A program made the position numbers and the translations under genes. The notes beneath the pieces are model-generated. The model was not told where the DNA came from. It worked only from the letters and a program-made list of their open reading frames with translations, and did no database searches. 64,000 nucleotides of DNA, from NCBI GenBank assembly GCA_023416735.1, contig JAEZGX010000034.1, positions 1 through 64,000 on the forward strand, read 5' to 3'. Positions 35,201 through 44,493 of this stretch are shown here, piece after piece (position 1 is the first letter of the stretch; the number at the start of each line of letters is the position of its first letter). This stretch comes from Verrucomicrobiota bacterium. Lineage in GTDB: Bacteria; Verrucomicrobiota; Verrucomicrobiia; Opitutales; Opitutaceae.

Positions 35201-37249
35201 ATGCGATTCGGCGGCCTGCACCTTCTCGATTTTGCGATCATTCTCGGTTATCTCGCGGTGGTGATTTACCTCGGCCGGCGCGCGAGCGCGGCGGCAGCGA
35301 GCGAAGAAGGCTTCTTTCTCGCGGGACGGAAACTGGGGAAGGCGTATCAGTTTTTCCTGAACTTCGGGAATGCGACGGATGCGAACGGCGCGGTGAGCAC
35401 GTCGAGTCTGGTTTATCAGAAAGGCGTGTCGGGCGTGTGGCTGTCGCTGCAGACGCTCTTCATGAATCCCTATTATTGGTTCATGAACGCGTGGTTTCGG
35501 CGCGTGCGGCTGGTGACGGTGGCGGATTTGTTCGAGGATCGGTTTGGGAGCCGGTCGCTGGCTCGATTTTATGCGATCTTTCAGATCGTCGCGACCGTGA
35601 TCGTGATCATCGGATTTGGAAATCTGGTGGGTTACAAAGTGACGGCGTCGCTGATGGTGAAGCCGGAGGCGCAGTGGACGGCGGCGGAGCGGGCGTCGGT
35701 GGAGCAGTATCAAGAGTTGCGTCAGCTCGAAGGCGCGCAGCGCGCGGGGACATTGTCGGTGGCGGACGAGGCGCGGTTGGATGTGTTGCGAGAGGCGAAC
35801 AAGCGCGGGGAGTTGAGCAGTTATGTTTCGTGGATTCACGGGCCGACGGGGAAGTGGACCTATTATCTCGTGTATTCGCTGATTGTGGGCGGCTACATCG
35901 TGATGGGCGGGCTGGCGGCGGCGGCGGTGAACGAGGCGCTGCAAGGCGTGTTGATCGTGATCTTTTCGTTTATCCTGATCCCGTTCGGGCTGAAGGCCAT
36001 TGGCGGGTGGGATCAGTTGAGCGAGCGCGTGCCGTCGGACATGTTTCAATTGCTCGGTGAGGCCGGCAGTGGAATTGGCGCGTGGGAGCTCGCAGGAATC
36101 TTCCTGATCTCGATCGTGCAGATCCACGGGATCATCGGTAACATGTCGATCGCGGGTTCGGCGAAGAATGAATTTGCGGCGCGGTTTGGGGCGGTGTCGG
36201 GCACGTATGCGAAACGCGTGATGATTATTTTGTGGGCGTTTTGCGGGTTGATCGCGGCGGCGCTGTATCAGGGCGGCAATGCGTTGTCGGACCCGGATTC
36301 GGCGTGGGGGACGATGGCGTTGACGCTGCTGACGCCGGGCTTTCTGGGCTTGATGATGGCGGGCTTGCTGGCGGCGAACATGTCGACCGTGGCGGCGCAG
36401 ACGATGGCGGTGTCGGCGCTCTTCGTGCGCAATGTATATAATTATCTGATACCGCAGGCGACCGAGCGCGGGACAGTGCTGGCCGGACGGTGGGCGATCG
36501 TGGTGATCCTCGCGGCCGGCGTGTATGCGGCGGCGAACATGAACGACGTTTACGAAGTCGTGCAGCTGATGCTGACGGTGAACGTGCCGTTCGGCGCGGC
36601 GGTGATGCTGATTTATTTCTGGCGGAAGCTGACGGCGCCGGCGGTGTGGGCGGCGGTGATGGTGTCGGCGTTCGCGAACATCATCGTGCCCTCGCTGATT
36701 GCGCCGCGGATCGATGCGGTGGTGCGGAGTCCGGCGTTGACGCAGACGGCGGAGTGGAACGGGCGCGCCGAGGCGGTATTTTTCCAGAACGTGATTCGCG
36801 AGGAGCCGCGGGATCCGGCGAGTGCGCGGATCGGATCGGGGCGGTTTCACGTGGAGCTGTGGGTGCTCGACAAAGTCGGCGTGCCGGTGGCGGAGCTGAG
36901 CCCGAGCGGTCGGAATGCGGCGCGGTTTATTTACGACGGTTTGTTTCCGTTTGTGGTGCTGGTGCTGGTGAGCCTGGTGACGCGGCCGCCGGAGAAGGCG
37001 CGGACGGATTTGTTTTTCGGCAAGATGAAGACGCCGGTCGGGGCGACGCCGGAGCTGGAGGAAGCGACGATGGCGGAGACGCGTCGGAATCCGGGCCGGT
37101 TCGATCACACGAAGTTGTTGGGTGCGGGATCGAATTGGGAATTCACGAAGTGGGACAAAGTGGACGCAGTGGGATTTGTCGCGTGCCTCGGCGTGTCGGG
37201 CGCGATTCTCGCGGCGTTTTGGATTGTGCTGCGGATGGTGGCGGGATGA
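35201..37249 (+). CDS. Sodium:solute symporter (SSS family)
   Basis: This protein has 682 residues with about 13-14 hydrophobic segments. The family pattern is visible: LDFAIILGYLAVVIYLGRRAS at the N-terminus, EEGFFLAGRKLG, and GFLGLMMAGLLAANMST, which carries the Na+-site helix. A soluble insertion of about 60 residues after the first helices (SLMVKPEAQWTAAERAS onward) and another near 490-570 are unusual. It should import a sugar or related solute with Na+. Directly downstream are two secreted glycosidase genes and, further on, the rhamnose operon, so a deoxy-sugar or its glycoside is the likely substrate (inference). Confidence 0.93.
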   Translation: MRFGGLHLLDFAIILGYLAVVIYLGRRASAAAASEEGFFLAGRKLGKAYQFFLNFGNATDANGAVSTSSLVYQKGVSGVWLSLQTLFMNPYYWFMNAWFRRVRLVTVADLFEDRFGSRSLARFYAIFQIVATVIVIIGFGNLVGYKVTASLMVKPEAQWTAAERASVEQYQELRQLEGAQRAGTLSVADEARLDVLREANKRGELSSYVSWIHGPTGKWTYYLVYSLIVGGYIVMGGLAAAAVNEALQGVLIVIFSFILIPFGLKAIGGWDQLSERVPSDMFQLLGEAGSGIGAWELAGIFLISIVQIHGIIGNMSIAGSAKNEFAARFGAVSGTYAKRVMIILWAFCGLIAAALYQGGNALSDPDSAWGTMALTLLTPGFLGLMMAGLLAANMSTVAAQTMAVSALFVRNVYNYLIPQATERGTVLAGRWAIVVILAAGVYAAANMNDVYEVVQLMLTVNVPFGAAVMLIYFWRKLTAPAVWAAVMVSAFANIIVPSLIAPRIDAVVRSPALTQTAEWNGRAEAVFFQNVIREEPRDPASARIGSGRFHVELWVLDKVGVPVAELSPSGRNAARFIYDGLFPFVVLVLVSLVTRPPEKARTDLFFGKMKTPVGATPELEEATMAETRRNPGRFDHTKLLGAGSNWEFTKWDKVDAVGFVACLGVSGAILAAFWIVLRMVAG

Positions 37250-37268
37250 GGGGGAGAGGGGAAAGAGG

Positions 37269-37290
37269 AACCACGAATGGACACGAATGC
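37269..37290. repeat. Dispersed intergenic repeat, 'AACCACGAATGGACACGAATG' type
   Basis: Same family as 32469 and 45830-45906. It lies 20 bp after the symporter stop codon. Confidence 0.7.
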
Positions 37291-37339
37291 GGGTAGTCGT
37301 GGTGTAATTTAGACGCCTGGGAAGTTGCGAAAGTTTAAC

Positions 37340-37366
37340 TGGATTCTTCGCTTCGCTCAGAATGAC
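37340..37366. repeat. Dispersed repeat 'GGATTCTTCGCTTCGCTCAG' type overlapping a possible gene start
   Basis: The sequence GGATTCTTCGCTTCGCTCAG followed by AATGACA is an element I know from intergenic regions of many unrelated genomes. Its ATG at 37362 is in frame with the glycosidase gene and could be mistaken for the start; the ATG at 37377 begins a better signal peptide. Confidence 0.6.
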
Positions 37367-37376
37367 AACCGAAGTG

Positions 37377-40300
37377 ATGAAGCGGATTTGGGGCGTGGGA
37401 GCAGTGTTGTTGGGGCTGGCGGGGGCGGCGCGGGCGGAGGAGACGGTTTATTTGTTCACGTATTTTACGGGGAATGGGGAGAGTGGACTGCATCTGGCCT
37501 GGAGCGAAGACGGGTATCGGTGGGAGGCGCTCGACGGAGGGGCGAGTTTTCTGCGGCCGCAAGTAGGCAAGGATAAGTTGATGCGAGACCCGCATGCGGT
37601 GCGCGGGCCGGACGGGACGTATCATCTCGTTTGGACGAGCGGGTGGTGGGACAGCCACATCGGGTATGCGTCGACGAAGGATTTCCTGACGTGGTCGGAG
37701 CAGAAGCCGATTCCGGTGATGGCGCATGAGCCGGGCGTGCGGAATTCGTGGGCGCCGGAGGCGGTGTGGGATCCGCAGCGGGAGCGATTCTTGATTTTTT
37801 GGGCGTCCACGGTGCCGGGCAAATTCGAGGAGACGGCGGGGGCGTCGGAGGATGGGTTGAACCATCGGATGTATGCGACGACGACGAAGGAGTGGGAGAC
37901 CTTCGAGCCCACGCGGGTGTGGGTGGAGCCGGGATTCAGTGTGATCGATGCGACGATCGATCGATTGGAAAACGGGAAGTGGCGGATGATCATCAAGGAT
38001 GAAACGCTCCGTCCCCCGAAGAAGCATTTGCGGATGGCGGTGGCGGATGATGTCGAAGGCCCGTGGAAGACCTTCGAGGCGCCGTTCACGCGCGATTGGG
38101 TGGAAGGGCCGACGGTGGTGAAAGGCGCGGGGGAAAAGAGAGACGAGACGCTGGTGTATTTCGATGTGTATCGAGAAAAGCACTTCGGAGCGTTGCGGGC
38201 GCGAGGCGAAGGAGGCGTGGCGAGCGAATGGGAGGATGTGACGAGCGAGATTTCGCTGCCGCGCGGGGTGCGGCATGGTTCGGTGATCGAAGTGCCGCGG
38301 GCGTTGGTCGAAGGGTTGAAAACGGTGCGGCCGGGGCCGGAGCGAGTGGTGAAGTTGGGAGGTCCGGCGGGACATTTCACGGAAGCGGCGCCGCTGGGAA
38401 ATGGACGGATGGGGATGATGGTGTTTGGCGGAGTGGAGGAGGAGCGGATCGTTTTGAACGAAGCGGGGATGTGGTCGGGCTCGCCCCAGGACGCGGACCG
38501 GCCGGAGGCGGCGAAGGCGTTGCCGGAGATTCGGCGATTGCTGTTGGAAGGGAAGAATGCGGAGGCGGAAAAGCTGGTGGCGGAGCATTTCACCTGCGCG
38601 GGAGCGGGATCGGGATTTGGGAACGGCGCGAATGTCCCCTATGGGACGTATCAGGTTTTAGGAGACGTGTGGTTGAAGTTCGGTGACGCGGCGAAGGCGG
38701 GAGGAAGTTCCTCCGAAGCGAGCGCGTATGCGCGGGAGCTGGACCTGGGTGAAGCGATGGCGCGGATGGAGTTTGAGCGGGACGGGGTGAGGTTTGCGCG
38801 GGAGGCGATCGTGAGCGCGCCCGATGAAGTGGCGGTGATGCGGTTGACGGCGAACGAGGCGGGGAAGATTTCATTCGACGTGGGGCTGACGCGACCGGAG
38901 CGGGCGGTGGTGGAGGCGTGGGGTGAGGACGGATTGGTGATGCGCGGGCGACTGAGGGACGGGAAAGGCGGCGAGAATGTCGGCTTCGCGGCGGCGTTGC
39001 GGTTGGTGAATCGCGGCGGGAAAGTTGAAGTGATCGAGGGTGGCGCGGCGTTGCGGGTGAGCGGCGCGGAGGAAGCGATGCTCGTGATCGGAACGGCGAC
39101 GGATATTAAGAGTTTTGCGGGGCGGAAAGTGGACGATGCGATTGCGACGGCGAAGCAGGACGTGGAGCGCGGGGCGGGGAAGAGCTGGCGGGCGTTGCGA
39201 GCGGCGCAGGTGGCGCATCATCGGGCGCTGTTCGATCGCGTGAGTTTGCGGCTGGGCGGCACGCCGGAAGAAGCACGCGCGGCGAGCGCGTTGGAGCGGA
39301 TGGAGGCGCTGGCTTCGGGAAGCGGGGATCCCGGGTTGGTGCAGCTGTATTTTGATTTCGGCCGGTATCTGCTGATTTCGTCGACGAGGCCGGATGGATT
39401 TCCGCCGAACCTGCAGGGGATTTGGGCGGATGGCGTGACGACCCCGTGGAATGGCGACTGGCATCTGAACATCAATGTGCAGATGAATTTCTGGCCGGCG
39501 GAGGTGGTGAATTTGTCGGAGCTGCATGGATCGCTCTTTTCGTTGATCGAGTCCTTGCAGGAGCCGGGAGCGCGGACGGCGAAGAAGTATTACGATGCGC
39601 GGGGCTGGGTGGCGCATGTGCTGGCGAATCCGTGGGGATTCACGTCGCCGGGGGAAGGCGCGAACTGGGGGGCGACGACGACGGGCTCGGCTTGGTTATG
39701 CTGGCATTTGTGGGAGCATTATTTGTTCACGGGTGACCGGGAGTTTTTGGCGCGGGCGTATCCGATCATGAAAGGGTCGGCGGAGTTTTATCTCGATATG
39801 TTGATCGAGGAGCCGACGAACGCATGGCTGGTGACCGCGCCGGCGAATTCGCCGGAGAATGCGTTTTTGTTGCCGGATGGGACGAAGGCGCATGTGACGC
39901 TCGGGCCGACGTTCGATAATCAATTATTGCGGGCGTTGTTCGAAGCGACGCGAACGGCAGCGGAGGTATTGGGCGTGGATGCGGAGTTGAGAGCGGAGCT
40001 GGCGGAGAAAGGCGGGCGTTTGCCGCCGACGCGGATTGGCCGTGATGGGCGGGTGATGGAATGGTTGGAGGAGTATCGCGAAGCCGATCCGCATCATCGG
40101 CACATCTCGCATTTGTGGGGACTTTATCCTGGCGCGGAGATCGATGTGGAGCGGGCGCCGAAGATTGGCGCGGCGGCGCGGAAAACGCTCGAGGAACGCG
40201 GCGATGGCGGGACGGGCTGGGCGCTGGCGCACAAGGCGGCGTTGTGGGCGCGGATCAAGGACGGGGATCGGGCGCTGGATTTGTTGCGCGGGTTGCTGAG

Positions 40301-40721
40301 TCCGGCGAGCGAGACGGATCGGATCGAGTCGACGGGCGGCGGGGCGTATCCAAATTTATTCGACGCGCATCCGCCGTTTCAGATCGATGGAAATTTCGGC
40401 GGCACGGCGGCGGTGGCGGAGATGTTGTTGCAGAGCCGCCTGCGGTTGGGCGGGAGCGGAGACGAGGCGGCGCATGGAGCGGAGATCGACGTGCTGCCGG
40501 CGTTGCCGGAGGCGTGGCGGGATGGCGAGGTGCGGGGATTGCGGGCGCGAGGCGGGTTCGAAGTGGATGTGCGCTGGCGCGAACTTTTGCCGGAGTGGGT
40601 GCGGGTGCGGAGCTTGCGGGGAGGAAAGGTGACGGTGCGCGTGGGCGATCGCAGCGTGGAGTTGGAGATGAAGAAAGGGGAGGTGGCGGAGATGGACGGG
40701 GAACTGCGGCGCGGGGCCTAG
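37377..40721 (+). CDS. Secreted GH43-GH95 fusion glycosidase (alpha-L-fucosidase type)
   Basis: From the ATG at 37377 this has 1114 residues (MKRIWGVGAVLLGLAGAARA signal). Residues 22-320 form a GH43-like five-bladed propeller. It has the catalytic base in LMRDPHAV (Asp near 71), WAPEAVWD, an Asp in VIDATIDRL and the proton donor in VEGPTVV (Glu near 243). Residues about 322-1110 form a GH95 enzyme: TEAAPLGNGRMG, GIWADGVTTPWNGDWHLNIN, APANSPEN, RHISHLWGLYPG and DAHPPFQIDGNFGG match the conserved active-site blocks of GH95 alpha-1,2-L-fucosidase/galactosidase. It acts outside the cytoplasm. Two catalytic domains in one chain suggest sequential cuts on one fucosylated or arabinosylated glycan. 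Confidence 0.92.
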   Translation: MKRIWGVGAVLLGLAGAARAEETVYLFTYFTGNGESGLHLAWSEDGYRWEALDGGASFLRPQVGKDKLMRDPHAVRGPDGTYHLVWTSGWWDSHIGYASTKDFLTWSEQKPIPVMAHEPGVRNSWAPEAVWDPQRERFLIFWASTVPGKFEETAGASEDGLNHRMYATTTKEWETFEPTRVWVEPGFSVIDATIDRLENGKWRMIIKDETLRPPKKHLRMAVADDVEGPWKTFEAPFTRDWVEGPTVVKGAGEKRDETLVYFDVYREKHFGALRARGEGGVASEWEDVTSEISLPRGVRHGSVIEVPRALVEGLKTVRPGPERVVKLGGPAGHFTEAAPLGNGRMGMMVFGGVEEERIVLNEAGMWSGSPQDADRPEAAKALPEIRRLLLEGKNAEAEKLVAEHFTCAGAGSGFGNGANVPYGTYQVLGDVWLKFGDAAKAGGSSSEASAYARELDLGEAMARMEFERDGVRFAREAIVSAPDEVAVMRLTANEAGKISFDVGLTRPERAVVEAWGEDGLVMRGRLRDGKGGENVGFAAALRLVNRGGKVEVIEGGAALRVSGAEEAMLVIGTATDIKSFAGRKVDDAIATAKQDVERGAGKSWRALRAAQVAHHRALFDRVSLRLGGTPEEARAASALERMEALASGSGDPGLVQLYFDFGRYLLISSTRPDGFPPNLQGIWADGVTTPWNGDWHLNINVQMNFWPAEVVNLSELHGSLFSLIESLQEPGARTAKKYYDARGWVAHVLANPWGFTSPGEGANWGATTTGSAWLCWHLWEHYLFTGDREFLARAYPIMKGSAEFYLDMLIEEPTNAWLVTAPANSPENAFLLPDGTKAHVTLGPTFDNQLLRALFEATRTAAEVLGVDAELRAELAEKGGRLPPTRIGRDGRVMEWLEEYREADPHHRHISHLWGLYPGAEIDVERAPKIGAAARKTLEERGDGGTGWALAHKAALWARIKDGDRALDLLRGLLSPASETDRIESTGGGAYPNLFDAHPPFQIDGNFGGTAAVAEMLLQSRLRLGGSGDEAAHGAEIDVLPALPEAWRDGEVRGLRARGGFEVDVRWRELLPEWVRVRSLRGGKVTVRVGDRSVELEMKKGEVAEMDGELRRGA

Positions 40722-40823
40722 GCACTGATTTCAAACCACGGAGGGAAACGAATACGCACGAACGCCGGGGAAATTACTCTTGAACGAGCCGGAGGGGACT
40801 TCACTTCAACGAATATGGTAAAC

Positions 40824-43625
40824 ATGAAAGCGATCGCTCTGTGGTGGGCGGGAATGATCTTCGTCGGCGCGAGCGTGGTGCAGGGGGCGCTGTCAGAGCG
40901 GCTGTATCTTTCGGGGCGAGATCGTGCGGATGTGGTGAGGTGGGAGTTTCGCTGTTCGAGCGGGGCGAAGGCGGGCGAGTGGTCGACGATTCCGGTGCCA
41001 TCGAATTGGGAAATGCACGGGTTTGGGACGTTGAGTTATGATGCGGTGACGCCGTCGGAACGCGGGGAGTATCGGCATCGTTTTTCGCTGCCGGAGGCGT
41101 GGCGGGGGAAGACGGTGCGGATTTTCTTCGACGGCGTGATGACGGATACGCGCGTGACGGTGAACGGGCGTTCGGCGGGGCCGGTGCATCAAGGCGGGTT
41201 TTACCGGTTCAGTTACGACATTACTGAACTGGTGCGTTTCGATGAGGAGAACGTGTTAGAAGTGGAGGTGGATGAAACGTCGGCGAATGCAGGCGTGAAT
41301 CGTGCGGAGCGGACGGGGGACTATTGGAATTTTGGCGGCATTTATCGGCCGGTGTGGTTGGAGGCTTGGCCGGAGCAGGCGATCGAGCGGGTGGCGATCG
41401 ATGCGCGGGCGGATGGGACATTTGCGTTAGATGCTTTCATGGCAGGCGGCGGTGACGCGCGGCGGATGGAGGTGCGTTTGGTGGACGAAGTGGGGCGCGA
41501 AGTAGCGGGACCGTGGAGCGCGGAACGAGCGGGAGAGAACACGCGCGTGCGCGTGAGCGGGCGGATGGACGCACCGGCGTTGTGGACGGCGGAGACGCCG
41601 CATCTTTATACGGCGGTGGCGCGGTTGGTAGGGGCGAAAGGCGACGTGGTGCATGAGCGGCGCACGCGTTTTGGGTTTCGCACGTTCGAGGTGCGAGCGG
41701 GCGATGGGTTTTATCTGAACGGGCGGCGCGTGGTGTTGCAGGGTGTGAACCGGCACTCATTCAACGCGCGGCACGGGCGGGCGTTGGCAGAGGAGGATCA
41801 CCGCGAGGACATCCGGCTGATGAAGGAGATGAATATGAACGCGGTGCGGATGTCGCACTACCCGCCGGACGAGCGGTTTCTCGAGCTGTGCGACGAGGAA
41901 GGACTTTATGTGCTGAACGAACTCGCGGGCTGGCAGAAGAGCTACGATGCGGAAGTTGGGCGGAAGCTGGTGGAGGCGATGATCAAGCGGGATGTGAATC
42001 ATCCGAGCGTGGTGCTGTGGGACAATGGCAACGAAGGCGGTTGGAATACGGAGCTCGATGCGGAGTTTGCGAAATGGGATCCGCAGAGGCGCGCGGTGCT
42101 GCATCCGTGGGACGTGTTGAATGGTGTGAACACGGCGCACTATCGGACGTTCGAGCAATTGCCGGCGCTCGTGGCGGGGAAGGAGATCAAGCGCGGCGCA
42201 GGCGTGGATCGGACGCCGATCACGCACGAGCGGCCGCTGATTTATCTGCCGACGGAATTCCTGCATGCGTTGTTCGACGGCGGCGCGGGGGCGGGCATGG
42301 AGGATTATTGGAAGCTGATGCGCAGCGGGAAGACCTTTGGCGGCGGATTCGTGTGGGTGTTTCGCGACGAAGGGGTGTTGCGACCGGACACGGGGCAGAT
42401 CGACCTGATGGGAAATCGGGCGCCCGATGGGATCGTGGGGCCGTTCGGTGAGAAGGAAGGGAGTTTTTACACGTTGAAAGAGCTGTGGTCGCCGCTCGTG
42501 GTGGAGGAGCGGGAGATCCCGGAGGACTTCGACGGAGCGCTGACGATCGAGAATCGTCACAGTTTTACGGATACGGTGGCGTGCCGGTTCGGGTGGGAAT
42601 TGCGATTGATGCCGGAGGTGGGCGGGAGCGCGACGACCGGGAGGACGTTGGCGTCGGGGGTGGCGACGAGTCCGGCGATTGCGCCTGGTGAGACGGGAGC
42701 GCTGCGGCTGAATCTGCCGGCTAACTGGCGGACGGCGGATGTGCTGGCGCTGCGGATGGAGGATCCGCGCGGACGGGAGTTGTGGACGCAGACCTGGGCG
42801 TTGCCGGGGTTGCGGCGTTTTTCGACGCTGCCGAAAGCGGAGGAGGGAGAGGCTGCGGCGTTCAAGGTGACGGAGCAGCGGGGGGTGATCGTGGTGGCGT
42901 TTCGCGATGGATCGGCGGCGTTCGACAAGAAGACGGGCGCGCTCGTCGAATTGGTGCGCGGCGAGCGCAGGCTGTCACTGGGCGGAGGATTGCGGCCGGC
43001 GGCGGGGCAGGCGTCGCTGGTGAGTTTCGAGACGTGGAGCGAAGGGCCGGACTTCGTGGTGACCAGCCGTTACACGGGTGGACTGGAATTGGTGGAGTGG
43101 CGGCTGAGCGCGAGCGGGTGGGTGGAGTGCTCGTATGCGTATCCGGGAATCAAGGACGCGGCATTTCAGGGCGTGAGCTTCGATCTGCCCGGCGTGCAGG
43201 TGCGCGGCAAGACGTGGGTCGGCGATGGGCCGTATCGCGTGTGGCAGAATCGATTGCGCGGCGTGACGCTCGGCGCGTGGTCAAATCGCTATAACGAGAC
43301 GATCACGGGCTGGAGCGGCTTCGAGTATCCGGAGTTCAAAGGGTTTTTCTCGGGCGTGCGGTGGATGACGCTGGAGACGAGTGGTGGACGGCTGACGGTG
43401 GTGCCGCACCCAGGACTTTATGTGCAGGTGATGAAGCCGGATTTACCGCCGGCGGAAGTGGTGGCGAAGACGATGGTGGAGATGCCGGAAGCGGATCTCT
43501 CGTTTTTGAATGTGATTCCGGCGATCGGGACGAAGTTCAGCTGGCCGGAGGAAGGCGGGCCGCAGGGAGTGAAGCCGGAAGCGAGCGAGGTTTATCGCGG
43601 GTGGTTTGGGATGCGGCTGGAGTAA
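40824..43625 (+). CDS. Secreted glycoside hydrolase family 2 protein
   Basis: From the ATG at 40824 this has 933 residues with signal MKAIALWWAGMIFVGASVVQG. A GH2 sugar-binding domain (WSTIPVPSNWEMHGFG to YWNFGGIYRPVWLEA), immunoglobulin-like domain and TIM barrel follow. The acid/base Glu is near residue 404 in WDNGNEGGWN, and the nucleophile is probably the Glu near 478 in LPTEFLHALFDGG. The C-terminal 300 residues form an extra beta-rich region. The family includes beta-galactosidases, glucuronidases and mannosidases, so specificity stays open. It sits 102 bp after the GH43-GH95 gene and probably works on the same polysaccharide. Confidence 0.92.
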   Translation: MKAIALWWAGMIFVGASVVQGALSERLYLSGRDRADVVRWEFRCSSGAKAGEWSTIPVPSNWEMHGFGTLSYDAVTPSERGEYRHRFSLPEAWRGKTVRIFFDGVMTDTRVTVNGRSAGPVHQGGFYRFSYDITELVRFDEENVLEVEVDETSANAGVNRAERTGDYWNFGGIYRPVWLEAWPEQAIERVAIDARADGTFALDAFMAGGGDARRMEVRLVDEVGREVAGPWSAERAGENTRVRVSGRMDAPALWTAETPHLYTAVARLVGAKGDVVHERRTRFGFRTFEVRAGDGFYLNGRRVVLQGVNRHSFNARHGRALAEEDHREDIRLMKEMNMNAVRMSHYPPDERFLELCDEEGLYVLNELAGWQKSYDAEVGRKLVEAMIKRDVNHPSVVLWDNGNEGGWNTELDAEFAKWDPQRRAVLHPWDVLNGVNTAHYRTFEQLPALVAGKEIKRGAGVDRTPITHERPLIYLPTEFLHALFDGGAGAGMEDYWKLMRSGKTFGGGFVWVFRDEGVLRPDTGQIDLMGNRAPDGIVGPFGEKEGSFYTLKELWSPLVVEEREIPEDFDGALTIENRHSFTDTVACRFGWELRLMPEVGGSATTGRTLASGVATSPAIAPGETGALRLNLPANWRTADVLALRMEDPRGRELWTQTWALPGLRRFSTLPKAEEGEAAAFKVTEQRGVIVVAFRDGSAAFDKKTGALVELVRGERRLSLGGGLRPAAGQASLVSFETWSEGPDFVVTSRYTGGLELVEWRLSASGWVECSYAYPGIKDAAFQGVSFDLPGVQVRGKTWVGDGPYRVWQNRLRGVTLGAWSNRYNETITGWSGFEYPEFKGFFSGVRWMTLETSGGRLTVVPHPGLYVQVMKPDLPPAEVVAKTMVEMPEADLSFLNVIPAIGTKFSWPEEGGPQGVKPEASEVYRGWFGMRLE

Positions 43626-43690
43626 CGGACGAAACAGCGCCCGCGAGCGGGCGGGCACGGCGTTTTCATCCGAGCTGTAGCCAGCTGGTG

Positions 43691-43760
43691 AACCACAGAG
43701 GCACAGAGAACACGGAGAAAACCGGTGGCCGTGCTCTGTGTTCTCGGTGTCTTCGTGGTT
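43691..43760. repeat. Hairpin repeat, 'AACCACAGAGGCACAGAG' type
   Basis: Imperfect inverted repeat with arms of about 28-30 bp: AACCACAGAGGCACAGAGAA on the left and its near complement ending TCTTCGTGGTT on the right. It lies between the convergent GH2 and HPF genes. It belongs to the same broad family of long intergenic hairpins as 45830-45906. Confidence 0.8.
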
Positions 43761-43784
43761 CGAATCGGCGATACCGATTCGAAC
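43758..43784. repeat. Perfect 11-bp stem hairpin
   Basis: GTTCGAATCGG, loop CGATA, CCGATTCGAAC. It abuts the larger hairpin. No T-run follows on either strand, so it is not a classical intrinsic terminator. Confidence 0.75.
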
Positions 43785-43832
43785 AATGGCTACAGTGTCA
43801 TCTGCTCTGGGGCACGCCCCTTGGCGACTTCA

Positions 43833-44207
43833 TCAAGCGAGTGCTGCCGCTGGCTCGAGCATGCGGATGTCGCCGACGGAGCGGCGGCGCATGGCGGAAG
43901 TCGTGCGCTTGCGGAGAAGCCGGTCGAGTTTGTCGATGAGGAGGTTGATGGAATTGTAGGCATCCTCCGTGGTGACCGCGGCGGAAAGGTCGGGACCGGC
44001 GATCTCGACGCGACCCTTGGCGGTGAAGACCCGCGTGTGCCCGCGGTGTCCGCATTCGACGTCCACGCGAAGGCGGAGGATTTCCGCTTCGTGACGGAAG
44101 AGTCGTTCGGCCTTGGATTCGATGGCGGTTTTCATCGCCTCGGTGAGGTCGAGGTGAATGCCGCGGAGGATGAGCTTGGGGTTGTTGGAGCAGGCGGGGG
44201 ATTTCAT
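43833..44207 (-). CDS. HPF/RaiA-type ribosome-associated protein
   Basis: The ATG at 44207 gives 124 residues; a TTG 36 bp upstream is a weaker alternative. The beta-alpha-beta-beta-beta-alpha pattern is visible: LILRGIHLDLTEAMKTAIESKAERLFRHE (split here as LILRGIHLDLTEAM and ESKAERLF), VFTAKGRVEI, AAVTTEDAYNSINLLIDKLDRLLRK. Family members bind the 30S subunit and block or dimerise ribosomes in stationary phase. The protein is the short form. A TATACT hexamer about 60-70 bp upstream on the minus strand could be its -10 box. Confidence 0.88.
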   Translation of the reverse strand: MKSPACSNNPKLILRGIHLDLTEAMKTAIESKAERLFRHEAEILRLRVDVECGHRGHTRVFTAKGRVEIAGPDLSAAVTTEDAYNSINLLIDKLDRLLRKRTTSAMRRRSVGDIRMLEPAAALA

Positions 44208-44493
44208 GGGGGTTTTGGAATCGTGTTGTGAGTGAGTTTCCAACGAAGGTCGGAACTACGCCCTGAGTATAATCTTCTGTATGCGCCGGGCTGGGCGGAT
44301 CTTGTCTTTTCGGGCGCGGATTTGGACGAAGCGGCGATGTGAGTTTTTCGGCCGCAGAAATGGGATCCCGCGCCGAGTCGCGGGCGCGCGGGCACGGGGC
44401 TGCGCATGATCGATCCGCGTCGCGGATACGAACGAGGGTGCGCGGAGAGTGGCGCCGACGAAGGCCGGCGCTCGCGCGGGGAGAAGCAGCCGA

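Noticed and set aside
35180..37108. 642-codon minus-strand open frame
   Set aside because: Antisense to the symporter gene; extremely Arg/His-rich, a typical shadow.
44250..44290. Perfect TATAAT on the plus strand near 44268
   Set aside because: No plus-strand gene follows and no -35 box is spaced correctly. The overlapping TATACT on the minus strand is more plausible for the HPF gene, but weak.
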